From Mycolicibacterium grossiae (GTDB taxonomy: Bacteria > Actinomycetota > Actinomycetes > Mycobacteriales > Mycobacteriaceae): a DNA stretch of 64,000 nucleotides. The stretch spans positions 4,030,001-4,094,000 of the forward strand of contig NZ_CP043474.1 in the NCBI RefSeq assembly GCF_008329645.1, in the 5' to 3' direction. Position numbers and translations under genes: made by a program. Below, one piece after another: positions 22,631 through 30,378 of this stretch. Position 1 is the first letter of the stretch. Each line of letters opens with the position of its first letter. The notes below the pieces were generated by a model. It was not told the DNA's origin and searched no databases. It saw only the letters and a list, made by a program, of their open reading frames with translations.

Positions 22631-24051
22631 CCGACGACGCAACGACCGGCGGGGCCGACGGCACCTGGTACGACGAGAGCGACTGGGACATCGACGCGGA
22701 GTCCTTCGAGTCCGACCTCGCCGAGGAGTACGCGCCGCCGCCCGTGGTGGCGGTGGTGGGCCGGCCGAACGTCGGCAAGTCGACGCTGGTGAACCGCATC
22801 CTGGGTCGCCGTGAAGCCGTGGTCCAGGACATCCCGGGCGTCACGCGCGACCGGGTGTCCTACGACGCGAACTGGCTGGGACGTCGCTTCGTGGTGCAGG
22901 ACACCGGCGGCTGGGAGCCCGACGCCAAGGGCCTGCAGCAGCTGGTCGCCGAGCAGGCCACCGTCGCGATGCGGACGGCGGATGCCATCATCCTCGTCGT
23001 CGACGCGGTGGTGGGCGCGACGTCGGCGGACGAGGCGGCCGCCCGGCGGCTGCAGCGGTCCGGCAAGCCGGTCTTCCTGGCGGCCAACAAGGTGGACAAC
23101 GAGCGCGTCGAGGCCGAGGCCGCCGCGCTGTGGTCGCTCGGGCTGGGGCAGCCGCATTCGGTGAGCGCCATGCACGGCCGCGGCGTCGCCGACCTGCTCG
23201 ACGAGGTCCTGCGTGTGCTGCCCGAGGCCTCGGAGGTCGGCGGCGGTGCCGGCGGCCCGCGCCGCGTCGCGCTGGTCGGCAAGCCGAACGTCGGCAAGAG
23301 TTCGCTGCTCAACCGGCTCGCCGGCGACGAGCGGTCGGTGGTGCACGACGTCGCGGGGACCACCGTGGACCCCGTCGACTCGATCATCGACCTCGACGGC
23401 ACCCCGTGGCGTTTCGTCGACACCGCCGGGCTGCGGCGCAAGGTCGGCCAGGCCAGTGGCCACGAGTTCTACGCGTCGGTGCGCACCCGCGGTGCGATCG
23501 ACGCCGCCGAGGTGGTGATCGTGCTGATCGACTCCTCGCAGACGCTCACCGAGCAGGATCAGCGCATCCTGTCGATGGTGGTCGAGGCCGGCCGCGCGCT
23601 GGTGATCGCGTTCAACAAGGCCGACCTGGTCGACGAGGACCGGCGCTACACCCTGGATCGCGAGATCGAACGCGAACTGGCGCAGCTGCCGTGGGCGCAG
23701 CGCATCAACATCTCGGCCAAGACGGGGCGCGCCGTGCAGAAGCTGGCGCCGGCGCTGGAGAACGCGCTCGCCTCCTGGGACACCCGCATCTCGACCGGGC
23801 GGCTCAACACGTTCCTCAAGGAGGTCGTCGCGGCGACGCCGCCGCCGGTGCGCGGCGGCAAGCAGCCCCGCATCCTGTTCGCCACCCAGGCCACCGCGCG
23901 GCCACCGACGTTCGTGCTGTTCACGTCCGGCTTCCTGGAGGCCGGCTACCGACGGTTCCTCGAACGGCGGCTGCGGGAGACGTTCGGCTTCGAGGGCACG
24001 CCGATCCGGGTCAACGTGCGGGTGCGGGAGAAGCGCGGCCCTAGGCGCTGA
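22627..24051 (+). CDS. der: ribosome biogenesis GTPase Der (EngA)
   Basis: A 474-residue double-GTPase for 50S subunit assembly. G1 motifs GRPNVGKST (residues about 46-54) and GKPNVGKSS (about 217-225), G3 motifs DTGGWE and DTAGLRRK, G4 motifs ANKVD and NKADL are all present, followed by the KH-like C-terminal domain (GFLEAGYRRFLERRLRETFGF split region). Mycobacterial Der has an acidic N-terminal extension, seen here over residues 1-38. ATG start overlaps cmk. Confidence 0.96.
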   Translation: MTDDATTGGADGTWYDESDWDIDAESFESDLAEEYAPPPVVAVVGRPNVGKSTLVNRILGRREAVVQDIPGVTRDRVSYDANWLGRRFVVQDTGGWEPDAKGLQQLVAEQATVAMRTADAIILVVDAVVGATSADEAAARRLQRSGKPVFLAANKVDNERVEAEAAALWSLGLGQPHSVSAMHGRGVADLLDEVLRVLPEASEVGGGAGGPRRVALVGKPNVGKSSLLNRLAGDERSVVHDVAGTTVDPVDSIIDLDGTPWRFVDTAGLRRKVGQASGHEFYASVRTRGAIDAAEVVIVLIDSSQTLTEQDQRILSMVVEAGRALVIAFNKADLVDEDRRYTLDREIERELAQLPWAQRINISAKTGRAVQKLAPALENALASWDTRISTGRLNTFLKEVVAATPPPVRGGKQPRILFATQATARPPTFVLFTSGFLEAGYRRFLERRLRETFGFEGTPIRVNVRVREKRGPRR

Positions 24052-24094
24052 GCGCCGACGACTGAGGCCTCCGACGACCCGCTACCGTGGGTCG

Positions 24095-24877
24095 GTGCCC
24101 GTCGTCGACATGATCCTGATCGCCCTGGCGGGCGTCGGAGCCGGAGCCATCAACGCCGTCGTGGGGTCCGGCACCCTCATCACGTTCCCCACGCTCGTCG
24201 CGCTCGGCTATCCGCCGGTGACGTCGACGATGTCGAACGCCGTCGGCCTCGTGGCGGGCGGTATCTCCGGCACCTGGGGGTACCGCCGCGAGCTGCGCGG
24301 CCAGTGGGACCGGCTGAAGTGGCAGATGCCCGCCTCGCTGGTCGGCGCGGCCGGGGGAGCGTGGCTGCTGCTGCACCTGCCGGAGAAGGTGTTCATCACC
24401 GTCGTGCCGGTGCTGCTGATCGGCGCGCTGATCCTCGTCGTGGCGGGCCCGCGGATCCAGGCGTGGGCGCGACGGCGGTCCGAGGCCGCCGGCCGCTCGC
24501 TGGAGCACATCACCCGCGGCCGGCTGATCGCGCTGATCGCCGGCACCTTCGTCGTCGGCGTGTACGGCGGCTACTTCACCGCCGCCCAGGGCATCCTGCT
24601 GATCGCCGTCATGGGCGCGCTGCTGCCCGAGGACATGCAGCGGATGAACGCCGCCAAGAACCTGCTGTCGCTGATCGTCAACGTCGTCGCCGCGCTGGCC
24701 TACGTGCTGGTTGCCTTCGACCGGATCAGCTGGCCCGCGGCCGGCCTGATCGCCGTCGGGTCACTGCTCGGTGGGTTCCTCGGCGCGCACTACGGGCGGC
24801 GGCTCTCGCCGAACGCGCTGCGCGTCGTGATCGTCGTCGTCGGCCTGATCGGGCTGTACCGCCTCGTCACCGTCTAG
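24095..24877 (+). CDS. TSUP-family membrane permease (TauE/SafE-like)
   Basis: A 260-residue membrane protein with about eight helices in two repeated halves (IALAGVGAGAINAVVGSGTL; IALIAGTFVVGVYGGYFTAA), the hallmark of the TSUP/DUF81 family that exports sulfite, sulfoacetate or related small acids. The substrate cannot be read from the sequence. GTG start; ATG 24110 is an alternative. The last 4 bp overlap the convergent photolyase gene. Confidence 0.88.
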   Translation: MPVVDMILIALAGVGAGAINAVVGSGTLITFPTLVALGYPPVTSTMSNAVGLVAGGISGTWGYRRELRGQWDRLKWQMPASLVGAAGGAWLLLHLPEKVFITVVPVLLIGALILVVAGPRIQAWARRRSEAAGRSLEHITRGRLIALIAGTFVVGVYGGYFTAAQGILLIAVMGALLPEDMQRMNAAKNLLSLIVNVVAALAYVLVAFDRISWPAAGLIAVGSLLGGFLGAHYGRRLSPNALRVVIVVVGLIGLYRLVTV

Positions 24878-26364
24878 AAGTGCTCGCGCTGCGCTTCCTG
24901 CTCGAGCACCGCGTCGACGTCGGACAGTCGGTCCAGCGACGAGACGGCGCGCCGGGTGCGCATGTTGTTCTCCAGCCGGTCGCGGTGCCGGTGTACGAAC
25001 TGCCAGTAGCCGGCGGTGAAGGGGCACGCGTCGTCGCCGAGACGCTTCTTCGGGTCGTAGGCGCAGTCACCGCAGTGGTTGCTCATCCTGTTGATGTAGG
25101 CGCCGCCCGCGGCGTACGGCTTGGTGGCCAGCCGGCCGCCGTCAGCGTGCTGGCTCATCCCGACGACGTTGGTGGGCATCACCCAGCGGAACCCGTCGAC
25201 GTAGGCGGTGGCGTACCACTCGGTGAGCTGGCGTGGCTGATAACCGCGCTGCAGAGCGTGGTTGCCCAACACCATCAGCCGCTGGATGTGGTGATTCCAG
25301 CCACGGTCGCGCAGACCCAGCAGCGCGTGACGCAGGCACTCGGCGGTGACGGCGTCGGCGTCCAGATCGGCCCACCAGTCCGGCAGCGGGGTCGTCGCGG
25401 CGAGTTCGTTCTCGTCGACGTAGCTTTCGCCGAAGTGCCAGTAGAGGTGCCACATGTACTCGCGCCAGCCGAGGATCTGCCGGATGAAGCCCTCGACGGC
25501 CGCCAGCGGCGCCTGGCCGTCGCGGTACGCCCGTTCTGCGGCGTGCACGGCGTCCAGCGGGTGCAGCACGCCGAGGTTGAGCGGAACCGACAGCAGCGAG
25601 TGCGACATCGCCCAGTCACCGCCCATCATGGCGTCCTCGTAGGTGCCGAACGATGGCAGCCGGTGCTCGATGAAGCGGGTGAGCGCGCGCTTGGCCTCGG
25701 CCGGGGTGACGGCGAACAACCGCGGGCCGTCCACGCCGACGGTGTTCAGCTCCATCGCGTCGAGGTCGCGGCGGACCTCGTCGTCGATGTCGTCCTCGCG
25801 CGGCTTGTAGGGCGCGGGGACGTCCAGGGTCTTCTGCTTCTTCGGTGGCGACTCGCGGTTCTCCTCGTCGTAGTTCCACCGGTTGCCGACGGGGTTCGCG
25901 CCCTCCATCAGCACGTCGAAGCGGCGGCGCTGGTCGCGGTAGAACTCCTCCATGCGGAACCGGGTGCGCTCGCCGGCCCACTCCTCGAAGTCCTTGCGCG
26001 GCAGCGCGAACGTCGGTGTGGGCAGCACCTCGGCCACCAGGCCCTGCTCCGACAGCCTGTTCACGAACCGCTCGGCGGCGAAGGACGTCGGCTGGTGTAC
26101 CAGCACCGGCCGGTCGAAGCGCTCCAGCGCGTCGGTGTAGGTGTCGCTCCTGATCAGCGTGGAGCGGTCGCCGAGGTCGCGGTCGGCGTGCCGCAGCGCC
26201 GACAGCACCAGGTGCAGCTTCTGCCGGTGGTAGCGGCGTTTGCGCAGCGCGGAGGTCGCCTCGATGAGCAGCACCTCGCGGTGGGCGTGCTCGCCGCCAT
26301 GGGTCGAGGGGCCCAGCTGGTCGGCGAACAGCCAGAGCGGGGTGTCGTCACGGACCTTGGTCAC
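24874..26364 (-). CDS. iron-sulfur prokaryotic (6-4) photolyase / cryptochrome-related protein
   Basis: A 496-residue FeS-BCP family protein, which binds FAD, a ribolumazine-type antenna and a [4Fe-4S] cluster and repairs UV (6-4) photoproducts in characterised members. The four cluster cysteines are present at 343, 431, 434 and 447, with the same spacing as in Agrobacterium PhrB. The N-terminal antenna domain starts WLFADQLGP; the FAD domain contains ILGWREYMWHLYWH and GNHALQRGYQPRQLTEW. GTG start at 26364. The gene is monocistronic and convergent with the permease gene. Confidence 0.9.
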   Translation of the reverse strand: MTKVRDDTPLWLFADQLGPSTHGGEHAHREVLLIEATSALRKRRYHRQKLHLVLSALRHADRDLGDRSTLIRSDTYTDALERFDRPVLVHQPTSFAAERFVNRLSEQGLVAEVLPTPTFALPRKDFEEWAGERTRFRMEEFYRDQRRRFDVLMEGANPVGNRWNYDEENRESPPKKQKTLDVPAPYKPREDDIDDEVRRDLDAMELNTVGVDGPRLFAVTPAEAKRALTRFIEHRLPSFGTYEDAMMGGDWAMSHSLLSVPLNLGVLHPLDAVHAAERAYRDGQAPLAAVEGFIRQILGWREYMWHLYWHFGESYVDENELAATTPLPDWWADLDADAVTAECLRHALLGLRDRGWNHHIQRLMVLGNHALQRGYQPRQLTEWYATAYVDGFRWVMPTNVVGMSQHADGGRLATKPYAAGGAYINRMSNHCGDCAYDPKKRLGDDACPFTAGYWQFVHRHRDRLENNMRTRRAVSSLDRLSDVDAVLEQEAQREHF

Positions 26365-26413
26365 CGCTCGGTACTACCCCGCGCGGGCATCGCTGACGCG
26401 CCGCCGACCGCGG

Positions 26414-26444
26414 TTGGGTTTCTCCGGGTCCGCTGAGGTATCGT
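26414..26444 (+). promoter_or_regulatory. candidate tRNA-Pro promoter
   Basis: TTGGGT at 26414-26419 and TATCGT at 26439-26444 with a 19-bp spacer, 35 bp before the tRNA. The -10 is good, the -35 spacing is long, so the -35 assignment is uncertain. Confidence 0.4.
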
Positions 26445-26478
26445 TTCGTCTCGCTGCCGGGCGATCCTCGGCAGCGCG

Positions 26479-26555
<77 letters not shown>

Positions 26556-26559
26556 GGGA

Positions 26560-26591
26560 AAACCCGCTCTGACCAGTGTCGGAGCGGGTTT
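26560..26591 (+). terminator. tRNA terminator supplied by the element
   Basis: AAACCCGCTC (26560-26569) pairs perfectly with GAGCGGGTTT (26582-26591) around a 12-nt loop, 5 bp after the tRNA. It sits on the element side of attL, so the element brings its own terminator as well as the tRNA 3' end. The original chromosomal terminator is stranded behind attR (41209-41242). Confidence 0.75.
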
Positions 26592-26695
26592 CGTGCGCCT
26601 CGGGGAGTGCCCACCGAGGCGGTCGGGGGTCCTAGTGGGCCAAGAGTGTCCCAACAAGCCGGTGCACGGTGGCGCGGGCTGCTGCCGAGGGGTGC

Positions 26696-27667
26696 TCAGG
26701 CGTCCGCCTCGGGGAAGGCGAACCCGGTGAAATCTGGGGTCCGGTTGGGCTGTATGGCGTACCGGAAATCAACTAGATCCTCGCGATGCAGGGTTCCCGC
26801 ACGCGAGTAGAGCTTGTCGATATACAGCAGTGCCCAGAACCCCTTGCGGTTGTGGAGCACAAAGGCGTCGCCGACGGTGGCATAGACCACCCGGTTACTT
26901 GTGTCGAACTGAGACACGTCCGCCAGCAGTTCGGGCCGTTCGCGCGCTCTGCTGATGACGGCAACGTGGGCGATGTCGCCCGGATCGCGATATGCGCGGA
27001 CCTGGTTGCGAAGCCAGTCGATATCTAACGTGAATTGCGAATCACCGGACCCGATCTTGTAATTGCCGCTGTTCTGGGAAGCCACGAACTCGACATCACC
27101 CTGAAACGCCGGACTGTGCCATCGTCCAGGCGAGTTCTTGATGGCCAACTTCGCCTCGGTCTCCGTTCGTCCCTCGAACGGGTTCGGTCCGATAGGCGGC
27201 GCGGCGTCAACCGCGACGCCGTGAATCTCGCGCAATAGCCTCTCGTATGCAGCTTCCTGCGTGGCGGCATCCCGAAAGTCCTGCCAGAGCCGCCCGCTGA
27301 GAAACGCAGGCAACTCCGCATCGGGGTTGTTCCTGATGATGGGAATGACGGCGTCGGAGTCCAATTTGGCGTATAGCCGGGCTGACAACATCTGCGCCTC
27401 GACCCCGGCTCCGCCACTGCGGTCGTTGCACTTCTTGCAGTACGTCTGAGATACGACGGCGATCACGCGATATGCGTCATCTGCGGTGCGCTCCATGAAG
27501 TGCGTCAGGTTGCCGCCCAGTGCGACGTCCCATCGGTCGAGGCAGACGTCAACGCCGTTGCCGCGCAACCTATATGCGAGTTGCAGGACCCAATCCTGGT
27601 GCTCGTCGTCATCGTGGGAATAGGACATAAACACACGCGGTGGACTGGACACACTCTCATTCTGCAA
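26696..27667 (-). CDS. SEFIR (TIR-like) domain protein, putative defence cargo
   Basis: A protein of up to 323 residues. Residues 10-100 form a SEFIR domain: RVFMSYSHDDDEHQDWVLQL, then GVDVCLDRWDVALGGNL, and GGAGVEAQ with a candidate catalytic Glu near residue 90. SEFIR domains are TIR relatives; a bacterial one was reported as an anti-phage NAD-depleting system. The remaining 150-320 region is unrecognised and may be a sensor. Start uncertain: TTG 27667 or GTG 27652, neither with a clear ribosome-binding site. Base composition is lower in GC than neighbours. It lies between attL and the integrase, a usual cargo position in satellites. Confidence 0.82.
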   Translation of the reverse strand: MQNESVSSPPRVFMSYSHDDDEHQDWVLQLAYRLRGNGVDVCLDRWDVALGGNLTHFMERTADDAYRVIAVVSQTYCKKCNDRSGGAGVEAQMLSARLYAKLDSDAVIPIIRNNPDAELPAFLSGRLWQDFRDAATQEAAYERLLREIHGVAVDAAPPIGPNPFEGRTETEAKLAIKNSPGRWHSPAFQGDVEFVASQNSGNYKIGSGDSQFTLDIDWLRNQVRAYRDPGDIAHVAVISRARERPELLADVSQFDTSNRVVYATVGDAFVLHNRKGFWALLYIDKLYSRAGTLHREDLVDFRYAIQPNRTPDFTGFAFPEADA

Positions 27668-27717
27668 CGGGGAACCGACGAGCCCGGCTATTCACGCGCC
27701 AGCGGTGGCCAACCGGG

Positions 27718-29142
27718 TCACCCGAACAGCGACGCGCCTGCCGCCCGCAGTTCGTCGGCCTTGGCGTCGGCGTAGATCGACAGCAGCACCGCCGGGTCGT
27801 GGCCGAGCCACGCCGCGACGATGTGCGGCGGCTGCCGCTGGTCGAGCAGCAACGAGCCCGCCGTGTTGCGTAGGCCGTGCAGCTTGATCCGGCGCAGCCC
27901 GACGCTCTCACGCAGGCGGTGGAACGTGTCCGAATACCACTCGGGCCGAACGGGTGTGCCGTCCTCATGCACGGCCACCAGGCGGTCGTCGGACCACCCG
28001 ACGCCGACCGCCAGAGCCTCGGCGCGCTGGCGCTGGCGCAGCGTGCGCAGCGCCTCGGCGAGTTCGGCGGGCATCGGCAGGTCGCGGCGGCTGCGGCGCG
28101 ACTTGGGTCCGCCCTCCACCGTCTCGGCACCGACCGCGACGCGACCCCGGCGCACCGACAGGGTGCCGGTGTCGAGATTGACTGCCGACCACCGCAACCC
28201 GAGCACCTCGGAGCGGCGCAGGCCGTAGCAGGACAACAACCAGCAGGCATACAGCCGGTCATCGCGCACCGACTCGCGGAACCGCTCGACCTCGGCCACG
28301 GTCCACGACTTGGCCGTGGTCTCGGTCTCGGTGTCGCCGTCCTTCGTGGCCGTGTGCGCGGCGTCGGCATCCTTGGGCCGCTCGACCAGGGCCACGACGT
28401 TGCGCGGCAACACGCCCTGATCAACGAAGGATTGCACCACCGCCGTGAACGCCGTCAGCGTGGACCGGACCGTCACCGGGAGCACACCGCGCCGTGTGCT
28501 GCCGGTCTGGTCGGCCGCCGTGGCGCTGTCGGCGTCGGCCAGCACGTAGACCGCCCGACGCGGCCGGACGACGCGCCCCGAGCGGATCAGCCCCGACAGG
28601 CAGGTGTGCACGTCGGCCTCGGGAAACGCCGTCTTGATCGCCGCCGCCGTGATGCCCTCGGGGTGCTCGCCGATCAGCGCGGCCACCCGGCCCGCCAGTG
28701 AGGTGGGTTGGTAGTGGCGCGGCGACTGCCGTCCGGCGGTCAGCATCCACACCACCAGCCCGTCGGCGTCGGCCTTGGTGAGCGCCTGCAATTTCTTGCC
28801 GCCGAGGTGGCGGCGCACCGGCTTGAGCGCATCGACGTAACCCTGATACGTCACCTGACGAATGCCGCGCCGACCGGCCAGCCATTGGTCGCACGCCTCG
28901 GTGACGGCGAGGGCAGTCCGCCGGGCGTAGGTGCCCGCGTGGACCTCGCTGGTGATCCGGCGGTACTCGCGCCGAGCCTCGGCCAGCGTCCGATAGGTGA
29001 ACCGTCGGCGGTCGCGGCTGCCGTCGGCCTTGGTGCCGACGTCGGCGCGGAACTCATAGGTGGTCGCGCCGTTCTTCGCCGTGCGCTTAGTGATCGGCTC
29101 AGCACGCCGGGTGCGCTTGGGCTGGCTCTCGGTCATAGTCAT
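27718..29142 (-). CDS. int: tyrosine integrase of the element
   Basis: A 474-residue site-specific recombinase that would integrate the element at tRNA-Pro. Catalytic residues: R309 (GLRRSE), K347, H422 and R425 (HGLR), H448 (GHD) and Y457 nucleophile (LLSIYADAK). An N-terminal arm-binding region is seen at 20-70. The core-binding domain (about 80-260) appears split by an 80-residue insert (139-220) that looks like a winged helix. ATG start overlaps the upstream regulator stop (ATGA), so it is translationally coupled to it. Confidence 0.93.
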   Translation of the reverse strand: MTMTESQPKRTRRAEPITKRTAKNGATTYEFRADVGTKADGSRDRRRFTYRTLAEARREYRRITSEVHAGTYARRTALAVTEACDQWLAGRRGIRQVTYQGYVDALKPVRRHLGGKKLQALTKADADGLVVWMLTAGRQSPRHYQPTSLAGRVAALIGEHPEGITAAAIKTAFPEADVHTCLSGLIRSGRVVRPRRAVYVLADADSATAADQTGSTRRGVLPVTVRSTLTAFTAVVQSFVDQGVLPRNVVALVERPKDADAAHTATKDGDTETETTAKSWTVAEVERFRESVRDDRLYACWLLSCYGLRRSEVLGLRWSAVNLDTGTLSVRRGRVAVGAETVEGGPKSRRSRRDLPMPAELAEALRTLRQRQRAEALAVGVGWSDDRLVAVHEDGTPVRPEWYSDTFHRLRESVGLRRIKLHGLRNTAGSLLLDQRQPPHIVAAWLGHDPAVLLSIYADAKADELRAAGASLFG

Positions 29143-29936
29143 CGGTCCCTGTGCTGATCGGTGGCCGCGCGAGACTTGCGAGGCTGGCGGAGTTCATTAC
29201 GTCCGAGTAGCGGTGGGTCGGACTCCTTGCATTGCTTGACCCACCACTTGACTTGGTGAACCGAGACGTCATACCCCAATTGGTTGGACGCTCGGCTGCG
29301 AACGCGCTCATACACACTGCCGCCGTGCGGCGCGGCCTCGCGCGCCCACTGCGCTATCTGCATCAGAAACTCGGGTGTCCACTCAGTTGGTCGCCCGCCC
29401 TTGTTCTGTGTTGAACGACGTTTGGCGAGTGCGCGAACGACGCCCTCGGTGAAACGCCGCTTCTCGACGTTTTCAAGCGTGTCCGCCACGAGGCCGGCGG
29501 CATCCGTTACGGCGGCGCTTCGCAAATGGCGGGCGGCGTCGGCGGCGTCGGCGTCGCCGGTGGATTCCAACCATTCGCATGCCTCGGCTACCAACGTTTC
29601 GGGGTCGCTGTAGCTGTCAACCACCGTCTCGAACGCGGCTCGAAGATCGCGCCCTAATTTCGCCGACTCGGGTGTGTCGTGGAGCGCAGCAGTCTTGGCG
29701 AGCCGTTCGACTGGAATGCGCTTGACGCTATTCGACGTGATGGGCATGCCGTCGTCAGATGAGATTCGCAGATCAGTGACAACCGGCCCGCCGGCCGTCG
29801 ATGTCCAAGCAACCTCGTACCGATGGCGATGGTCGAACAATCTGATTGTGACCGGCCTTTCCTGTGCCGGATCGACCTCGACGCCGACGACTTCACCCGA
29901 TCGGCGCGGTGAGTACTCGTTGCGTGACCCGCTCAT
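29139..29936 (-). CDS. element regulator-like protein, unknown function
   Basis: A 265-residue protein not matched to a named family. The N-terminal 100 residues are beta-rich (VTIRLFDHRHRYEVAWTSTA); the middle is helical (residues 120-165); the C-terminal part (about 190-250) has a helix-turn-helix-like stretch GYDVSVHQVKWWVKQCKE after EFLMQIAQWAREAAPHGGS. It overlaps int by 4 bp, so it could control integrase expression or act in recombination. A TAAGGT -10 on the minus strand (29945-29950) ends 8 bp before the ATG, which suggests a leaderless transcript. Confidence 0.75.
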   Translation of the reverse strand: MSGSRNEYSPRRSGEVVGVEVDPAQERPVTIRLFDHRHRYEVAWTSTAGGPVVTDLRISSDDGMPITSNSVKRIPVERLAKTAALHDTPESAKLGRDLRAAFETVVDSYSDPETLVAEACEWLESTGDADAADAARHLRSAAVTDAAGLVADTLENVEKRRFTEGVVRALAKRRSTQNKGGRPTEWTPEFLMQIAQWAREAAPHGGSVYERVRSRASNQLGYDVSVHQVKWWVKQCKESDPPLLGRNELRQPRKSRAATDQHRDR

Positions 29937-29953
29937 GGGTTATCACCTTAGAC

Positions 29954-29971
29954 GCGCCTGAATTAAGGCGC
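29954..29971. promoter_or_regulatory. inverted-repeat operator between the divergent int and xis transcripts
   Basis: GCGCCT and AGGCGC separated by GAATTA form a perfect 6-bp inverted repeat in the 47-bp gap between the leftward regulator-int genes and the rightward excisionase-like gene. It overlaps the region where the leftward -35 should be, so a bound regulator could switch between the two transcripts. Confidence 0.5.
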
Positions 29972-29983
29972 AATCATGGACAC

Positions 29984-30208
29984 ATGACAACCACGACCAC
30001 AGGCGTGGACTCCCGGTCCACGACCATCGAGGAGCTTCGCAGCGAGGCGACCGTGAGCATTCCGCGCGCGGCGCAGGTGCTCGGCGTGTCGCGCAGCTAC
30101 GCCTATCAGCTCGCGGCATCCGGCGACCTGCCGGTCATCCGCCTCGGCGCGAAGCGGGTCCGTGTGCCCACGGTGGCGCTTCGCCGAATGCTGGGCATCG
30201 AGGACTGA
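29984..30208 (+). CDS. excisionase-like MerR/AlpA-type HTH protein
   Basis: A 74-residue DNA-binding protein. The helix-turn-helix is SIPRAAQVLGVSRSYAYQLA, followed by a wing-like DLPVIRLGAKRVRVPTVALRRML, the pattern of small excisionase/AlpA-family proteins. Placed as the first rightward gene opposite the integrase operon, the usual position of a recombination directionality factor in mycobacterial elements. The ATG at 29984 is chosen; an upstream ATG at 29976 stops at once. Confidence 0.8.
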   Translation: MTTTTTGVDSRSTTIEELRSEATVSIPRAAQVLGVSRSYAYQLAASGDLPVIRLGAKRVRVPTVALRRMLGIED

Positions 30209-30378
30209 CGCGGGGTGTGTCCGGTGCTGACTACGGGCCGACCGGCGCACCGCGTCGATGTCTGAGACGTCTTGCGCGACAACTGAATTGAACTAGAAAC
30301 AGAGAACGGTGCCACCCCTGGCGCAAGTCGGCCTCGGAGCAGGGGCGGCACCGATCACAACGAGAGGCAATTGAGCAA

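Noticed and set aside
24304..26436. 710-codon plus-strand open frame across the permease and photolyase
   Set aside because: It is out of phase with the permease and antisense to the photolyase, both well supported.
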